From contig CABUKE010000009.1 of assembly GCA_902492065.1 (NCBI GenBank), positions 1-64,000 of the forward strand: DNA of 64,000 bases, given 5' to 3'. Shown here piece after piece: positions 10,629 through 20,300 of this stretch. The DNA comes from an uncultured Eubacteriales bacterium. Lineage in GTDB: Bacteria; Bacillota; Clostridia; UBA1381; UMGS1253. Under the pieces are notes generated by a model that was not told where the DNA came from, searched no databases, and was given only the letters and a program-made list of their open reading frames with translations. Position 1 is the stretch's first letter. The number at the start of each line of letters is the position of its first letter. The translations under genes and the position numbers were made by a program.

Positions 10629-11921
10629 TTGAAAAAAATTGTATGCATTTTTGTTACTTTGTTTGTTTTCCTACAAGGAACGGCAGCATTTGCTATATCC
10701 TATCATGCCACACCGATAGATTATAATGACGAGCCTATGATACCTGAATCAAATCCGCCCGGTCTGGTAGATATAAATGGTATAACTTATATCAGCTCTG
10801 GAGAGGCTACATCTTTAGAACCTATAGAGTATAGTGCTGAAGTTTATGACTTTATGAAACCGGGATATGAATATATTTGGACAGGACAATATTTTTATGT
10901 ACGAAGTACTGCTGGAAAATACGCGCCGACGCAATATTTAAAAGACCCCATTTTCGGATATATTAAACCAATAAAATTATATGATAGAAATTTTAATCTC
11001 GTAAAAGAACACCAATTTGATACCTATGTATATGACATTGCTTACTATAATGGGACATATTACTGCCGTTTGGGTGATTCAAACGCAAAGTATTTGAAAT
11101 CAACTGATTTTGAAAATTGGGAGATAGAAGAAAATAATATTCTAACTCAGGTAGGTAATACTGTGCATAAATTCAGTGAAGGAAGAAAATGGGTTTCTAT
11201 TGGTGACCAAGAATTTCGACCTTTAGAATATGAAGGAAATAAAAAAGGATTTAGCTATAGGTTTGGGGAGTGGGTTGTATCCGTAGACACTTCACGTAGA
11301 ATCTTTAGATTATCAAATGACGCAATATATTATGTTGAAATAACATGCGGTAATGAAGTGGAAAATACTTTTAAAAATCTATTCGTGCCAAATTATATTT
11401 ACGAAAATGGGGACGACTTGATTATTGATACCTTGGATCCGTTAGGACGGAGCAAAGGTTACCGCTGCACAGTCCCCAAACAGCCCGTATACGACGCATT
11501 AGAAGCGCAGAAATCCGCCCCGTATGTCTGCGTAAACAACACCATCCTCGGCTTCGAAACGCCGCCCGTGACGGAATCCGACCGGACGCTCGTGCCCATG
11601 CGGTTCCTGTTCGAGCAGCTCGGTGCGGAGGTAACGTGGGACGAGGCTACAGAAACAGCTACGGCGAAAAAGGCGAACACGACTATTAACTTCGCAATCG
11701 ACAACACGACGGCTACCGTGAACGGTGCAGAAACCGTGATGGACGTACCGGCAAGGCTGGTGGGCGACAAGACGATGGTGCCGCTGCGGTTCTTGTCCGA
11801 GGAGATGGGCTACAACGTAGAGTGGGACGAGGAAACGAGGATGGCGACGATTACGACGCCGCTGGTGTCGCGTATGGAAAAAGCAGAAATCACTGATGTG
11901 TTTGGCGAGTGGATTCGGTAA
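10629..11921 (+). CDS. Secreted protein with C-terminal copper-amine-oxidase-N-like domain
   Basis: A 430-residue protein from a TTG start, chosen because AAGGAGG lies 9 bases upstream and a typical signal peptide (KK, then a hydrophobic run ending near 'AFA') follows. Residues about 25-285 are not recognised; they contain aromatic-rich strands ('YNGTYYC', 'YEYIWTGQYFYV'). Residues about 300-415 match the copper amine oxidase N-terminal domain ('RTLVPMRFLFEQLGA', 'MVPLRFLSEEMGY'), a domain common at the ends of clostridial exported proteins where it acts as a wall- or surface-associated module rather than an oxidase. The gene lies 37 bp behind the giant peptidase gene in the same orientation, so co-transcription is likely. 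Codons for residues about 122-160 are duplicated at 15680-15794. Base composition shifts from AT-rich in the first two thirds to GC-richer in the C-terminal domain, suggesting a domain swap. Confidence 0.8.
   Translation: MKKIVCIFVTLFVFLQGTAAFAISYHATPIDYNDEPMIPESNPPGLVDINGITYISSGEATSLEPIEYSAEVYDFMKPGYEYIWTGQYFYVRSTAGKYAPTQYLKDPIFGYIKPIKLYDRNFNLVKEHQFDTYVYDIAYYNGTYYCRLGDSNAKYLKSTDFENWEIEENNILTQVGNTVHKFSEGRKWVSIGDQEFRPLEYEGNKKGFSYRFGEWVVSVDTSRRIFRLSNDAIYYVEITCGNEVENTFKNLFVPNYIYENGDDLIIDTLDPLGRSKGYRCTVPKQPVYDALEAQKSAPYVCVNNTILGFETPPVTESDRTLVPMRFLFEQLGAEVTWDEATETATAKKANTTINFAIDNTTATVNGAETVMDVPARLVGDKTMVPLRFLSEEMGYNVEWDEETRMATITTPLVSRMEKAEITDVFGEWIR
10994..11108 (+). repeat. 115-bp direct repeat, copy 1 (inside the secreted protein gene)
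   Basis: Matches 15680-15794 with two mismatches by eye (one C/T, one G/A, both synonymous in the shared reading frame). This copy lies in an otherwise intact gene and is therefore the likely source. Confidence 0.9.
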
Positions 11922-11947
11922 AACAATCTTTATATGAGATTCCCTCC

Positions 11948-11974
11948 AAAAAGGCTGGCGCATGCCAGCCTTTT
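11948..11974 (+). terminator. Rho-independent terminator after the secreted protein gene
   Basis: AAAAAGGCTGGC and GCCAGCCTTTT form a strong stem around a GCAT loop, 26 bp after the stop codon. The A-run and T-run on both sides allow function on either strand. Confidence 0.85.
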
Positions 11975-12048
11975 CCCTTTCCTCTCCCAACCCTGTTGCA
12001 ATTTACACCCCCTCAAACGTCTTACTATATAGAGAGGAGTTGATTTAC

Positions 12049-12255
12049 ATGCTAATTGCAATCGATCACGGAAATAAAAATATCAAAACGAAACAACGCA
12101 CCTTTACGGCCGGGCTGCTGGCGAGCGACTACGCGGCCTACGGTGGCGAAACCGTCAAATTCGCGGGCCAATACTACACGCTGACGGACCGGCGCGACAA
12201 GACGGAGGACGAGGGCAAGGCGACACAGCGATCACAGACGGATCTCGCGGCCTAA
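12049..12255 (+). pseudogene. ParM/actin-like segregation protein, N-terminal remnant
   Basis: An AGGAG site 9 bases upstream precedes ATG and a 68-residue frame. It begins 'LIAIDHGNKNIKTK' and continues 'FTAGL', 'SDYAAYGG' and 'YYTLTDRR.DKTEDE', the pattern at the N-terminus of ParM-family actin homologues carried by clostridial plasmids, phages and integrative elements. Family members run to about 300 residues or more; here the match has a short internal gap after 'LTDRR' and breaks off into unrelated residues after 'DKTEDE'. I infer a dead fragment of a mobile element. A start 29 codons upstream in the same frame is possible but lies in non-matching sequence. Confidence 0.75.
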
Positions 12256-12277
12256 AAGATATTTGGCAAATAGGTGA

Positions 12278-12306
12278 TTGACATGGAGAGGATTGTTTGG
12301 TATAAT
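12278..12306 (+). promoter_or_regulatory. Promoter of tRNA-Met
   Basis: TTGACA (12278-12283) and TATAAT (12301-12306) are separated by 17 bases, with the tRNA 5' end 20 bases downstream. A diverged copy of this promoter and its flanks occurs at 26122-26176. Confidence 0.9.
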
Positions 12307-12325
12307 ATTTATCGTTATGATTTGT

Positions 12326-12402
12326 GGGCCCTTAGCTCAGTTGGTTAGAGCATCCGGCTCATAACCGGACGGTCCCGGGTTCGAGTCCCTGAGGGCCCAC
12401 CA
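12326..12402 (+). tRNA. tRNA-Met (anticodon CAT)
   Basis: A 77-nt cloverleaf with a perfect 7-bp acceptor stem (GGGCCCT/AGGGCCC), D arm, anticodon stem TCCGG/CCGGA with loop CTCATAA, T loop TTCGAGT and encoded CCA. The T stem has one C-T mismatch (bases 12376 and 12390). It sits between two mobile-element remnants, as tRNA genes used for integration often do. Elongator Met is likely; a lysidine-modified Ile tRNA cannot be ruled out without comparison. Confidence 0.9.
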
Positions 12403-12406
12403 TGTA

Positions 12407-12436
12407 GGAGCAAAGTTCGCTTTGCTCCGTTTTTTT
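12407..12436 (+). terminator. Terminator of tRNA-Met
   Basis: GGAGCAAAG-TTCG-CTTTGCTCC is a perfect 9-bp stem with a UUCG-type tetraloop, followed by a G and a T-run, starting 5 bases after the CCA end. Confidence 0.92.
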
Positions 12437-12577
12437 ACTGATAAAAATTATTGTTCGCTTTTCTTCTATAAAAGGTAAGAATTAATCTAATTTAAATATA
12501 GAAAAAGACGATGGGATAACGTCTTAGAATAGGCTGTTATATAGCATTTTGGGGTGTCTCAAACAGTCTCTTTGTCC

Positions 12578-13387
12578 CTACAAGTTTCCGCAAATTTTTA
12601 TGTTCTGCTCCAGTTCGTCTTTGCTAAGATATTCGTCAGATAATTGATTTAACTCGTCAATCACAAGCCGTTCCAGTTTTTCAACCGCTATAAAAGAGCC
12701 GATGCAAGCGTCCTTTGCGACATGACGGTTAGAACAACGCAGATAGTGTTTTCCATGATTTTTGGGCGAACGCATAAAATAACCGCAATTTGCGCAGCGG
12801 GCCTTTTTTGCAAAAAGACCGACCGTCCCTCCGGGAAATGGTTTTACCTTTTGGGCGACCAACGCCTGTACTCTGTCCCATAGCTCACGGTCAATGATCG
12901 GTTCATGTGTTCCTTCGACGATATACCATTCGGCTTTGGGACGGGGGTTGTTTTGCTTTGTTTTATAAGACACGCTTCCGTATTTGCCTTGTACCATATT
13001 GCCAATGTAGATTTCATTTACCAGCATATCGGAGATAGCGAAGTATTTCCAAAGGGTACTATTTCTCATCTTTGACTGTTTATAACGTAAGCCATGCAAA
13101 CGCTTATACTCTGTCGGATTTGGTATTCCCCTATCATTGAGCATACGGGCGATAGCGGTTTTACCATAACCTTGTGCAAATAAAGTAAACACCTCTCGGA
13201 CGACGGCTGCGGCTTCCTCATCGATTATTAAATGCCCCTTTCGGTCGGGATCCTTTTTGTAACCATACAAGGCAAATGCACCGATATGGAATCCTTATCC
13301 ATTTTTTGTGTATTGTATTCTTATCTCTTCATCGGAAATTCCCTTAAATACATTTTTACATAAGAATTGGGATTCTTTTCGCGACAT
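12578..13387 (-). pseudogene. Large serine recombinase remnant lacking its catalytic domain
   Basis: From about 13300 down to 12578 the minus strand encodes the recombinase domain ('IGAFALYGYKKDP', 'GYGKTAIARMLNDRGI', 'EGTHEPIIDRELWDRVQ') followed by the zinc-ribbon domain ('CANCGYFM...LRCSNR.....C') of a large serine recombinase. Family members are about 500 residues with an N-terminal resolvase domain carrying the catalytic Ser; that domain is absent. Instead the frame is preceded by a 30-codon segment starting ATG at 13387 ('MSRKESQFLCKNVF...') that ends in one in-frame TAA just before the recombinase part. The segment looks like the start of a different small element-borne protein, so a deletion probably fused two genes. 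The coiled-coil region is also short. It cannot recombine by itself; it records loss of an integrative element beside tRNA-Met. Confidence 0.8.
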
Positions 13388-13585
13388 AATAACACCTACC
13401 TATAAATCTTGATATATTTTTATTGTATTCAGAAAGCCCGGAATTTGACAATTAGGCCAAGGGTGGTGCGATAGTGGTGCGATAACCAGATAAAATAAAA
13501 AAGCAAAGAGGGGAAATTTTTTTATTCATCGACAAATATCTACAGATTTTTTGAGTACACTATACTGCAAATACAGGAGAAATAT

Positions 13586-13666
13586 ATGAAAATTAGAAAA
13601 ACAATCGGAATGTATAAACTATTTTCTCAAAAAAGTCAAACCAATATTGACAAATCAACAAAATAA
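13586..13666 (+). CDS. Possible 26-codon leader peptide
   Basis: ATG follows CAGGAG by 6 bases and opens a basic 26-residue frame ('MKIRKTIGMYKLF...') whose stop codon abuts the ribosome-binding site of the decayed gene at 13678. The position suggests a leader or a gene relic, but there is no independent support. Confidence 0.25.
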   Translation: MKIRKTIGMYKLFSQKSQTNIDKSTK

Positions 13667-13677
13667 AGGGGATACAT

Positions 13678-14029
13678 ATGAAGAAGAAACTCACCTGTCT
13701 ACTGCTTTGCGCTCTGCTCGCGCTTGGCCAAGTCCAGACCGCGACCGCGCAGTAAATAGCCGAGCGGTAAGCGCAGCTCGAATTCTCCCGGCTCCCGCTC
13801 TACGACCGCTGCATCGTAAAACTGAAGCCGACCAACAGCCTCACGGCTGCGAGTACGCGGACAGGTATACGCATCTGGAGAACAAGGCGGCGTACGAGGA
13901 TGACTTTGACATGCACGAGTACGATCCGACGCCAGAGGAGAATTGTGAGCTGTTTAATAGTGTGGAGATGGTGCAGGTGATGGCGGGGTATGATACGAGC
14001 TGCGCACTACGTAGTGATGGGACATAGAT
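13678..14029 (+). pseudogene. Decayed 5' end of a paralogue of the giant surface peptidase
   Basis: ATG at 13678 (AAAGGGG upstream) starts a 25-residue signal peptide ('MKKKLTCLLLCALLALG...') that meets TAA at 13753 and a second in-frame TAA at 13768. The same frame then reads 'LYDRCIVKLKPTNSLTAAS' before a shift to another frame, which reads 'YTHLENKAAYEDDFD' and 'YDPTPEENCELFNSVEMVQV'. That last part corresponds to the opening of the giant protein at base 2 ('EDDFDVHGYEPTPEENWELF'), followed by the first RCC1 strand and a TAG at 14027. The gene is broken by two nonsense codons and at least one frameshift. It is useful because it shows what the missing start of the giant gene at the left edge probably looks like. 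Confidence 0.8.
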
Positions 14030-14033
14030 ACTG

Positions 14034-15282
14034 CACCGGCACTGGCGTTTACGATACCGATTGATTCGGAGGATGCGTACTCGGTCTGGGTACGCGCGAG
14101 AAATATCAGCTACAGTACAGACTTGGTATGGGTAGCGATGGACGATGAGGCATATGCGTATGAATATATCGGGCATGCGGCGCCATGGATATACGCCGTA
14201 ATCCACTGCCCTCCATCTCCAACACCGCGCGCCCGTTCACTATCGCATCGGACGGCTCAGCATTTCCGCACCGTACCACAACCTTATCATAGATGTCGCC
14301 CGCCTCACGCGGTATCAGCTTAAGCGTATGCATTCCCGTTATCAGCGTCCATTTCCACTCGTTTCCCGCTGTTTATCGAAGTATATGATGAACAGGCGTC
14401 TGGACATATCGCATTAAAAGCGGAAGCGCCGTCAGCAAACGTGACACAGGAATGGCTCAATGCTTATATACCACCGACACTACAGTATCATTTTTCCGTC
14501 GAACATGGCGGCGTATATTACATATGGATATGGGCCAAATGTAGTTCAGAAAACAACAATTCCCTCTGGATGGCGATTGATGAAGGAAACTATGTGGAAA
14601 CTCATTTTTCCTATCCCGATGATGTATACACTTGGTATTTAGAGAAAGCCGGCGCGTCTGGAGACAAGGCAGTGCGAGCAGTTGTGGCAGGTGATTCCGA
14701 TAAAGTTGAAGCGGTAAATGACGCAGAAACTTCAATTTTGTCAGTTAGGATATACGTCTGAGAACCCTAACCAGTGGCAGTGGGTCAAACTCGACACTGC
14801 AACGCTCGGCCGCGGCGAACACACGATTGGCCTGACGCCGCGCGAAATCGGCTGCCTGATTGACCAGATTGCTGTAGGGTTAGGTGAAAGCTTTGAGCCA
14901 GGCGGAGATGACCCACTCTATGAACCCCCCGCCCATTCGCGAGACAGGCATCGAATACGAACAAAACACCTCCAGCTACACCGACCTTACGCCGCCCAGC
15001 ATCCAAGCGGTACGTGTGGAAGTCTTAAACTTCTTCAAAGGCATTTACCGCCTCACCATCACGGATGCAGACTACACCCTCGACAGCTGCGGCACCCCCT
15101 TCTTCTTCTGGAGCGCCGAGGAGGGCATCTTCAGCGAAGAATCGGCAGACTACAAATCCGTCGTCTTTACCGCAGACCCCGGCACGGCGGGCAGGAAGGT
15201 GCGCGTTACCGTCGGCATTGGGGACGGCTTGGGGCAGGTAAGCTACCGGAGTCTCTCGCTCGACGGCAGCGAGCAGCAGTAG
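14034..15282 (+). pseudogene. Mosaic pseudogene of CBM35-like modules and a surface-protein C-terminus
   Basis: Successive fragments, in several frames, match pieces of the CBM35-like modules of the giant gene: 14034-14172 ('PALAFTIPIDSEDAYSVWVR'), about 14370-14640 ('YDEQASGHIALKAEAP' to 'YPDDVYTW'), 14640-14740 (start of another module, 'EKAGASGDKAVRAVV') and 14740-14925 ('WQWVKLDTATLGRGEHTIG', 'LTPREIG'). At about 14925 a C-run marks a frameshift, after which 14926-15282 gives the beta-rich end of a surface protein ('YRLTITDADYTLDSCG', 'VRVTVGIGDGLGQVSYRSL'). Joins fall at comparable places in the module repeat, so the piece probably arose by recombination between modules plus deletion. 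An inverted module piece interrupts it at 14194-14361. Confidence 0.75.
14194..14361 (-). pseudogene. Inverted fragment of a CBM35-like module
   Basis: Read on the minus strand this gives 'EWKWTLITGMHTLKLIPREA', 'GDIYDKVVV', 'PSDAIVNGRAVLEMEGSG'. This is the end of one CBM35-like module and the start of the next, colinear with the forward modules of the giant gene (compare 'HSIGFLPREGGGIYDKMVI' there). It is flanked on both sides by forward-oriented fragments of the same family, so a short inversion or template switch has occurred. Confidence 0.8.
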
Positions 15283-15300
15283 AAAGGGGGGCGCAGAATA

Positions 15301-15803
15301 TGAAGAAAACAAACTTTTCCTCAAAATTGCTGGCCGTTGCGCTATGCGTTGTGCTGGCAGCCGGTTTGATACCGGCCACGGGGTTTGCCTTGGACAGCAC
15401 GTCGAACGCGCCGCTGTCCATGGCGCTCGTCCTTGACAATTCCTTTGCAGCGTATGAATATAATACCATTGGGGACAACAGCTGGCTGGACGCTTACGCC
15501 GGACTGATGGAGCAGACTCCGGAAGGTTCGGAGTTTGCAATCGTCACGCCAGATGGAGCGACATCTCTTGTAGGGAATCTGTCGCCGCGGCAAAAGCAGG
15601 GCATCGCCTTGTCGGAGCTTTTGAACATATACTACTTCCTGCCATCGTGGGCGACAAGCAACAGCGGCGGATACCATATTAATCTTGTAAAAGAACACCA
15701 ATTTGATACCTATGTATATGACATTGCTTACTATAATGGGACATATTACTGCCGTTTGGGTGATTCAAACGCAAAGTATTTAAAATCAACTGATAGAGCG
15801 TAA
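15301..15803 (+). pseudogene. Truncated exported VWA-like protein fused to a copied fragment
   Basis: ATG at 15301 follows an AAAGGGGGG site and opens a 167-residue frame. It has a clear signal peptide ('KKTNFSSKLLAVALCVVLAA', cut near 'GFA'), then about 105 residues beginning 'SMALVLDNSFAAYEYN', which resembles the first strand and metal-site loop of a von Willebrand A domain, although the usual DxSxS is DNSFA. At 15680 the frame runs into a 115-bp copy of 10994-11108 in the same translational frame and ends eight bases later after 'DRA'. A complete VWA domain is about 180 residues, so the protein is truncated. The fusion is in frame and could be expressed, but I treat it as a relic. Confidence 0.65.
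15680..15794 (+). repeat. 115-bp direct repeat, copy 2
   Basis: Second copy of 10994-11108 (two mismatches), fused in frame to the truncated VWA-like gene. Edges are sharp on both sides. Confidence 0.9.
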
Positions 15804-16323
15804 GGAAATTTTGCGCAAATCGGTTGCGGGCAGGCCTGCATGTACCAGCATATTAAACCGATGTATTTCCATATCATCGTTACTGTTGTAATGTTCGTAC
15901 CAATAGCCGGTGCGCTTGCGCTGGAGAACGCTGAAAAAATAAGAATAGGCAATCCTTTGAAACAATCTCCGGATTTCTCCACCTCACGCCGTGCACTCAC
16001 CTTTCAACGCATTCGGCGTACCATCAGACTAATTTGCTTTCTTCCTTCAGATTTTAATGCCACCGCACCCTCACAGATACAACGCACTCACAACTGTTAT
16101 GGAAAATAGTTTTCCGCAGCATTTGCACTTTCCATTATCCCGGTTAGCTCCCGGTTCATGAAGTATTCAAAGTCTGCTTTCCGGCCCTTTCCACCCGCAT
16201 AGCAGGCAAGGGCAATATCCTCCGAGGTGTTGATAGATGGCCGGTCAAAGGGAAACGGTTTGTGCCGCTGAAACTGATGTGCTTACCGCTTTACCTCCAG
16301 AGGGCAGTAATATACCTCCTGCC
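15804..16323. other. Gene-poor stretch with decayed minus-strand coding
   Basis: No intact gene. On the minus strand, 16250-16105 reads 'FDRPSINTSEDIALACYAGG' then 'FEYFMNRELTGIM', a frame that ends at TAA, and an adjacent frame has 'CKCCGKLF'. Farther on, about 15930-15810 reads 'YWYEHYNSNDDMEIHRFNML'. These look like shifted pieces of one former gene with a cysteine pair, possibly from a mobile element, but I do not recognise the family. Confidence 0.4.
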
Positions 16324-17175
16324 TCAACGGTTTTGCCAGCCGTTTTGACGCCGGTATTCCATCGGGGAAACACCGACTTGCTTTTTAAATGCTCTCGAAA
16401 AATAATTGCTGTCGGAAAACGCCAGTTTTGCAGCAATGTCTTTTACAGGCAGCTCCGTGAAAGACAAAAGCTCCTGCGCCGCTTCCATCCGCTTTTGAAT
16501 CAGGTATGCGTATGGCGTTATGCCATATTTCTCCTTAAAAACGCGGATGATATATTTATCCGTTGCATTTTGATAATCTGCCATAAATTCTAGCGACGTT
16601 TTAAAGTAGATTCGCATGTCAAGAAAATCTTTGAGTTGCTCCGCCGTTTCTGACGCAGGGTAAAAAGAAAGGTCGAGCTGTTCGTTTGCAAGGCTGATTT
16701 TCATAATGATTTCGTGAACAGAAATCGCCAGTTTACACGTTACGGCGGCGGAAGAACTTGAGCTTTGGAGCGTGCTGTGAATCTTGTTAATTTCATTTTC
16801 CACGTCGCAATGAGCGATGAGCACCTCGTCGGTCAGCTCATATGCCTCAAACAGCTTGTCAAGCAGCCTGCCCTGCATATTAAACCATGTCTTCTCTACT
16901 ATCTCATGCTCCGGCGTATAATATTCCACGTCCAAGCCCTTTTTGAGCACATAAATGTCGCCGGGGCCGGCCGTATATTTCTTTCCGTTTGCTTCGATGC
17001 AAATTTTCCCGGCTTTAATATACTCAAAGACATGAAACTTCAGACAAGGATCATGAAAACGAAAATTCCTACTGGGAAAAGTTACACCGGCAAAGTGCGC
17101 CTTTAGGAGTACGCTTTCATAATTTTGGCTCACATAGTAAAATTCCTGACTACATTTCATATTGTTTTTTTCCAT
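16324..17175 (-). CDS. AraC-family transcriptional regulator
   Basis: A 283-residue protein. Residues about 30-110 form a cupin-like sensing domain ('GKICIEANGKKYTAGPGDIY'), a middle helical part follows, and residues about 180-280 carry the double helix-turn-helix of AraC/XylS regulators, with the C-terminal signature 'IAAKLAFSDSNYFSRAFKKQ' and 'GVSPMEYRR'. The start is supported by GGAG 7 bases upstream. It is transcribed away from the large hydrolase gene at 17375, with a 199-bp shared upstream region that contains AT-rich inverted repeats, so regulation of that gene by a sugar or related ligand is likely (inference). A neighbouring segment downstream is gene debris. Confidence 0.88.
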   Translation of the reverse strand: MEKNNMKCSQEFYYVSQNYESVLLKAHFAGVTFPSRNFRFHDPCLKFHVFEYIKAGKICIEANGKKYTAGPGDIYVLKKGLDVEYYTPEHEIVEKTWFNMQGRLLDKLFEAYELTDEVLIAHCDVENEINKIHSTLQSSSSSAAVTCKLAISVHEIIMKISLANEQLDLSFYPASETAEQLKDFLDMRIYFKTSLEFMADYQNATDKYIIRVFKEKYGITPYAYLIQKRMEAAQELLSFTELPVKDIAAKLAFSDSNYFSRAFKKQVGVSPMEYRRQNGWQNR

Positions 17176-17374
17176 GCTTCTGCTCCAATCCTATAGACAA
17201 ATCGGTTAGGATAATGGTATCTTCTATTCATTATAGAATATTCTACTGATAGTTTCAAGTGATAACGGAACTATTTTATGAATTTTGTGCAGAATATTGT
17301 GAATTTATGATATAGAAATATAAGTGGAAATGGAATAGAATTGTCTTGAATGCAAATAAGAAGGGGGATATCCA

Positions 17375-20300
17375 ATGAAACGAATTTTGTGCATCATTTT
17401 GTGTGCGGCCATGCTGCTTTCCTGTACGGGGCCGTACGCATCTGCCGAGGAGGAGGCGGTTAAAGTGATTCCTTCCATTGCTGAGTACCATGTATATGGA
17501 GAGGTTCTTGCAGACGACGGGTATCTGGGAATACCGGTCGAGGTCAACACCTACGTAAAGGAACAGACGGCGGTAGAAAAGCCTGTTGTCCTTTATGTCA
17601 TGAACACAAACACAGAGCGAATCGGAACGGAAAGCGACGACACGATTTTGGCCGATTTGCTGGAGGACGGATTCATTGTTGTGGTACTTGACTACAAGAA
17701 CCATCCGCTATCGGTCAGCCCTGGTTTGGACTGGAGCATACAGGCCATCCGAAATGAAATCGAACAAAAGGACGCCTTTTTAAACGGCAATGCAAACAAA
17801 AGGTATTGCAGCTATGTGCTTCCGGCAGGATACCGGATAGAAATAAATATACCGTACTGGAACATTGCGGATCATGGCTCGGAGGGATGTAAGGATTATA
17901 TTGTCGACGCATGGAACGATGGCGTTAAGACCCAAAAAGGCAATGTGACCATTACATATCCAGACGGCACGACCAAAAGAGCAAAGGACATAACTGCAAC
18001 TACTATTGAAGACTGTGTAAAGCCGGATGGAACGCCAATTGAGATGAATCTGTTTTTGGATATCATCTATCCGTCGCAGCCGGAAAATGAGGTGCCGGTA
18101 ATGCTTCTTGCTTCCAGCGCGGAAACGCGGCCAGACTCTTGGTCGGACCCGCTCCGGCCTCATCTGACCGGGTATTTGTTTTCGGGCTATGCAGGTGTGA
18201 TTTATGACCATGCGTATGTGCCGATGGCGCGGAACGACCACTACGGCTATTTTGAAGGTGTAGAAAATATAAATGCGTTCACACTGGTAAGCTATACAGG
18301 CGTCAAAGCAAACACCGCCGCTGTCCGTTGTATCCGTCATCTGGCGGACAGTGAGCCGGAAAAGTATAAGTTTAACAAGGACAAGTTCGGCGCGTATGGA
18401 CACTCCAAAGGCGCATGGGTATATTTGCTGGGTATGTCGCACCCTGAGCTGGAGGATGAAGATTCGGATTTTGAGGGCTATCAAAATGAACCGGATAAAG
18501 AACAGCCGTGGCTGACCTATCAGGACGGCACGCCGATTCCGAGCAACGTCCAAATGGTATATATGTCGCACGGCGGCGGAAGAAGAATGACCAACGAGGG
18601 CATGGCACCGACATTTATCTCAGTTGGTGAGGCAGACGGAGATGGCGTCCGGGACTTTTTGCCAAATATCGTGAGCAATTCTCGTTTTTATGACGTACCG
18701 GCTATGTACTTTACCATGCCGGGCGTCGGACATACGATTATTTACGGTTACAGCGAAAAGTACGATGTGGACATGTATCAAGCGCTGTTTGATTTTTCGC
18801 ATTATTATTTAAAAGATGACAATGCAGTATGCGAATACATTACGCCGCTCGACGGCACGGTTGACGTTGATGTGAAAGATGAAATCACACTGAAGTTTAC
18901 CGGTCCGGTGCCGCGAAGCGAAATCGAAGGAAAAGTCAGCGTCAAAAACCTTGCAACTGGAGAAACAGCAGCAGGCGTCTGGGAGCCTGACCTCGGTAAT
19001 ACGGCATGGACGTTTACAGCGCATAATCTCAAGGGCGGCAGCAAGTATCAAATCTTAGTGCCGCAGAACGTCACGGCGGAAAACGGTAAGCCGCTCCGCG
19101 AGGCCAAGAGCGCGGTCATTAAAACAAAGTATGAATCGGCGGCAGGCGCGAGCGGCGTATACAGTGATGCGGGCGACATGACGCTTACAAAAACGGAGGA
19201 CACTGACAACGGTGTATATTTCGTGTTTGAAGCGCAGGACTTTGCAAATTCGACAACAACGGCGCTCCGCTTCAGCGTGGAAAACGAAGCGGCAAACCAC
19301 GTGCTCGTCTATGGGATTGACGCGCTTAACGAAGCTGACGTGACGCAGTCCACCGTTGGGGACTTGCTCGGTGAAGTCAAGCTGACCGGCAAGGGCGACT
19401 ATGAGATAGATGTGACGGAGTATGTAGGTGCGCTTGGCACAGGTGAAAAGGCGGCGTTCCTCTTAAAGGCAGAGAAAAATATTGGAACAAATGTTGTAAC
19501 AGACGTCGATTTTGAAACGGCTGATAGCCGTATCCCGGCGAAAACTGTTTCATCTGACTTTAACAATACGGAAGGCGGAAGTAAAAGCTATAAGTCAACC
19601 ATGTTCGAGCGGAGGGAGTTTATTGTCGGCGAAGGCCGCTATATTAGCAAAGAAGACTTGGGCAGGAGGTTCCATATCAGTTTTGATTTGCTGTTGCCGG
19701 TATCGAGGCGCGTAACAGCAAAGGTACGGCACTTTGCTGCTTCCGGTTCAAACTACGCAGATCTGCATGACGGAACTTATCAGCTGCTGCACCCCGAAGC
19801 AGGTGTTTGGAACCGGGTGGAAATGGATTATGTAATAGACGACCCGTCTTACTGCGAAGTTGGAAAGGACGCACTTTCCATTCGGAAAGAAGGCTCTACT
19901 TATAAAGGCGGCGCAGAATATCTATATGTGGATAATCTGAAGGTAACGGAGGATATTACGGAGGTCAGGATTGCATCGGCAGCAACAAGCGCATCGTATG
20001 CACCGTCGCTTGTCCTGCACCCGTCGGAGAAGAAAGAAATTGCGGCAGCCGACGCCGCCTATGTGGAAAACGGAACAAACAGCGATATGTCGTTTTCCGG
20101 CAGTGACGGCCTGCTTGTCAATGGAAGATGGCTGGGCGCGTCCACAGGCTCGTACCAAAAAGTATACGCGCGCATTGCATTGGAAGACTATTCCGGAATG
20201 CAGCCCGCCGAGGTGCAGTTTAAGGTAACAGAGGAAAGCCACGGAGAAATATACGTCTATGGCGTAACGGATCCGGATGCGGCGGCACATTGGGACGCAG

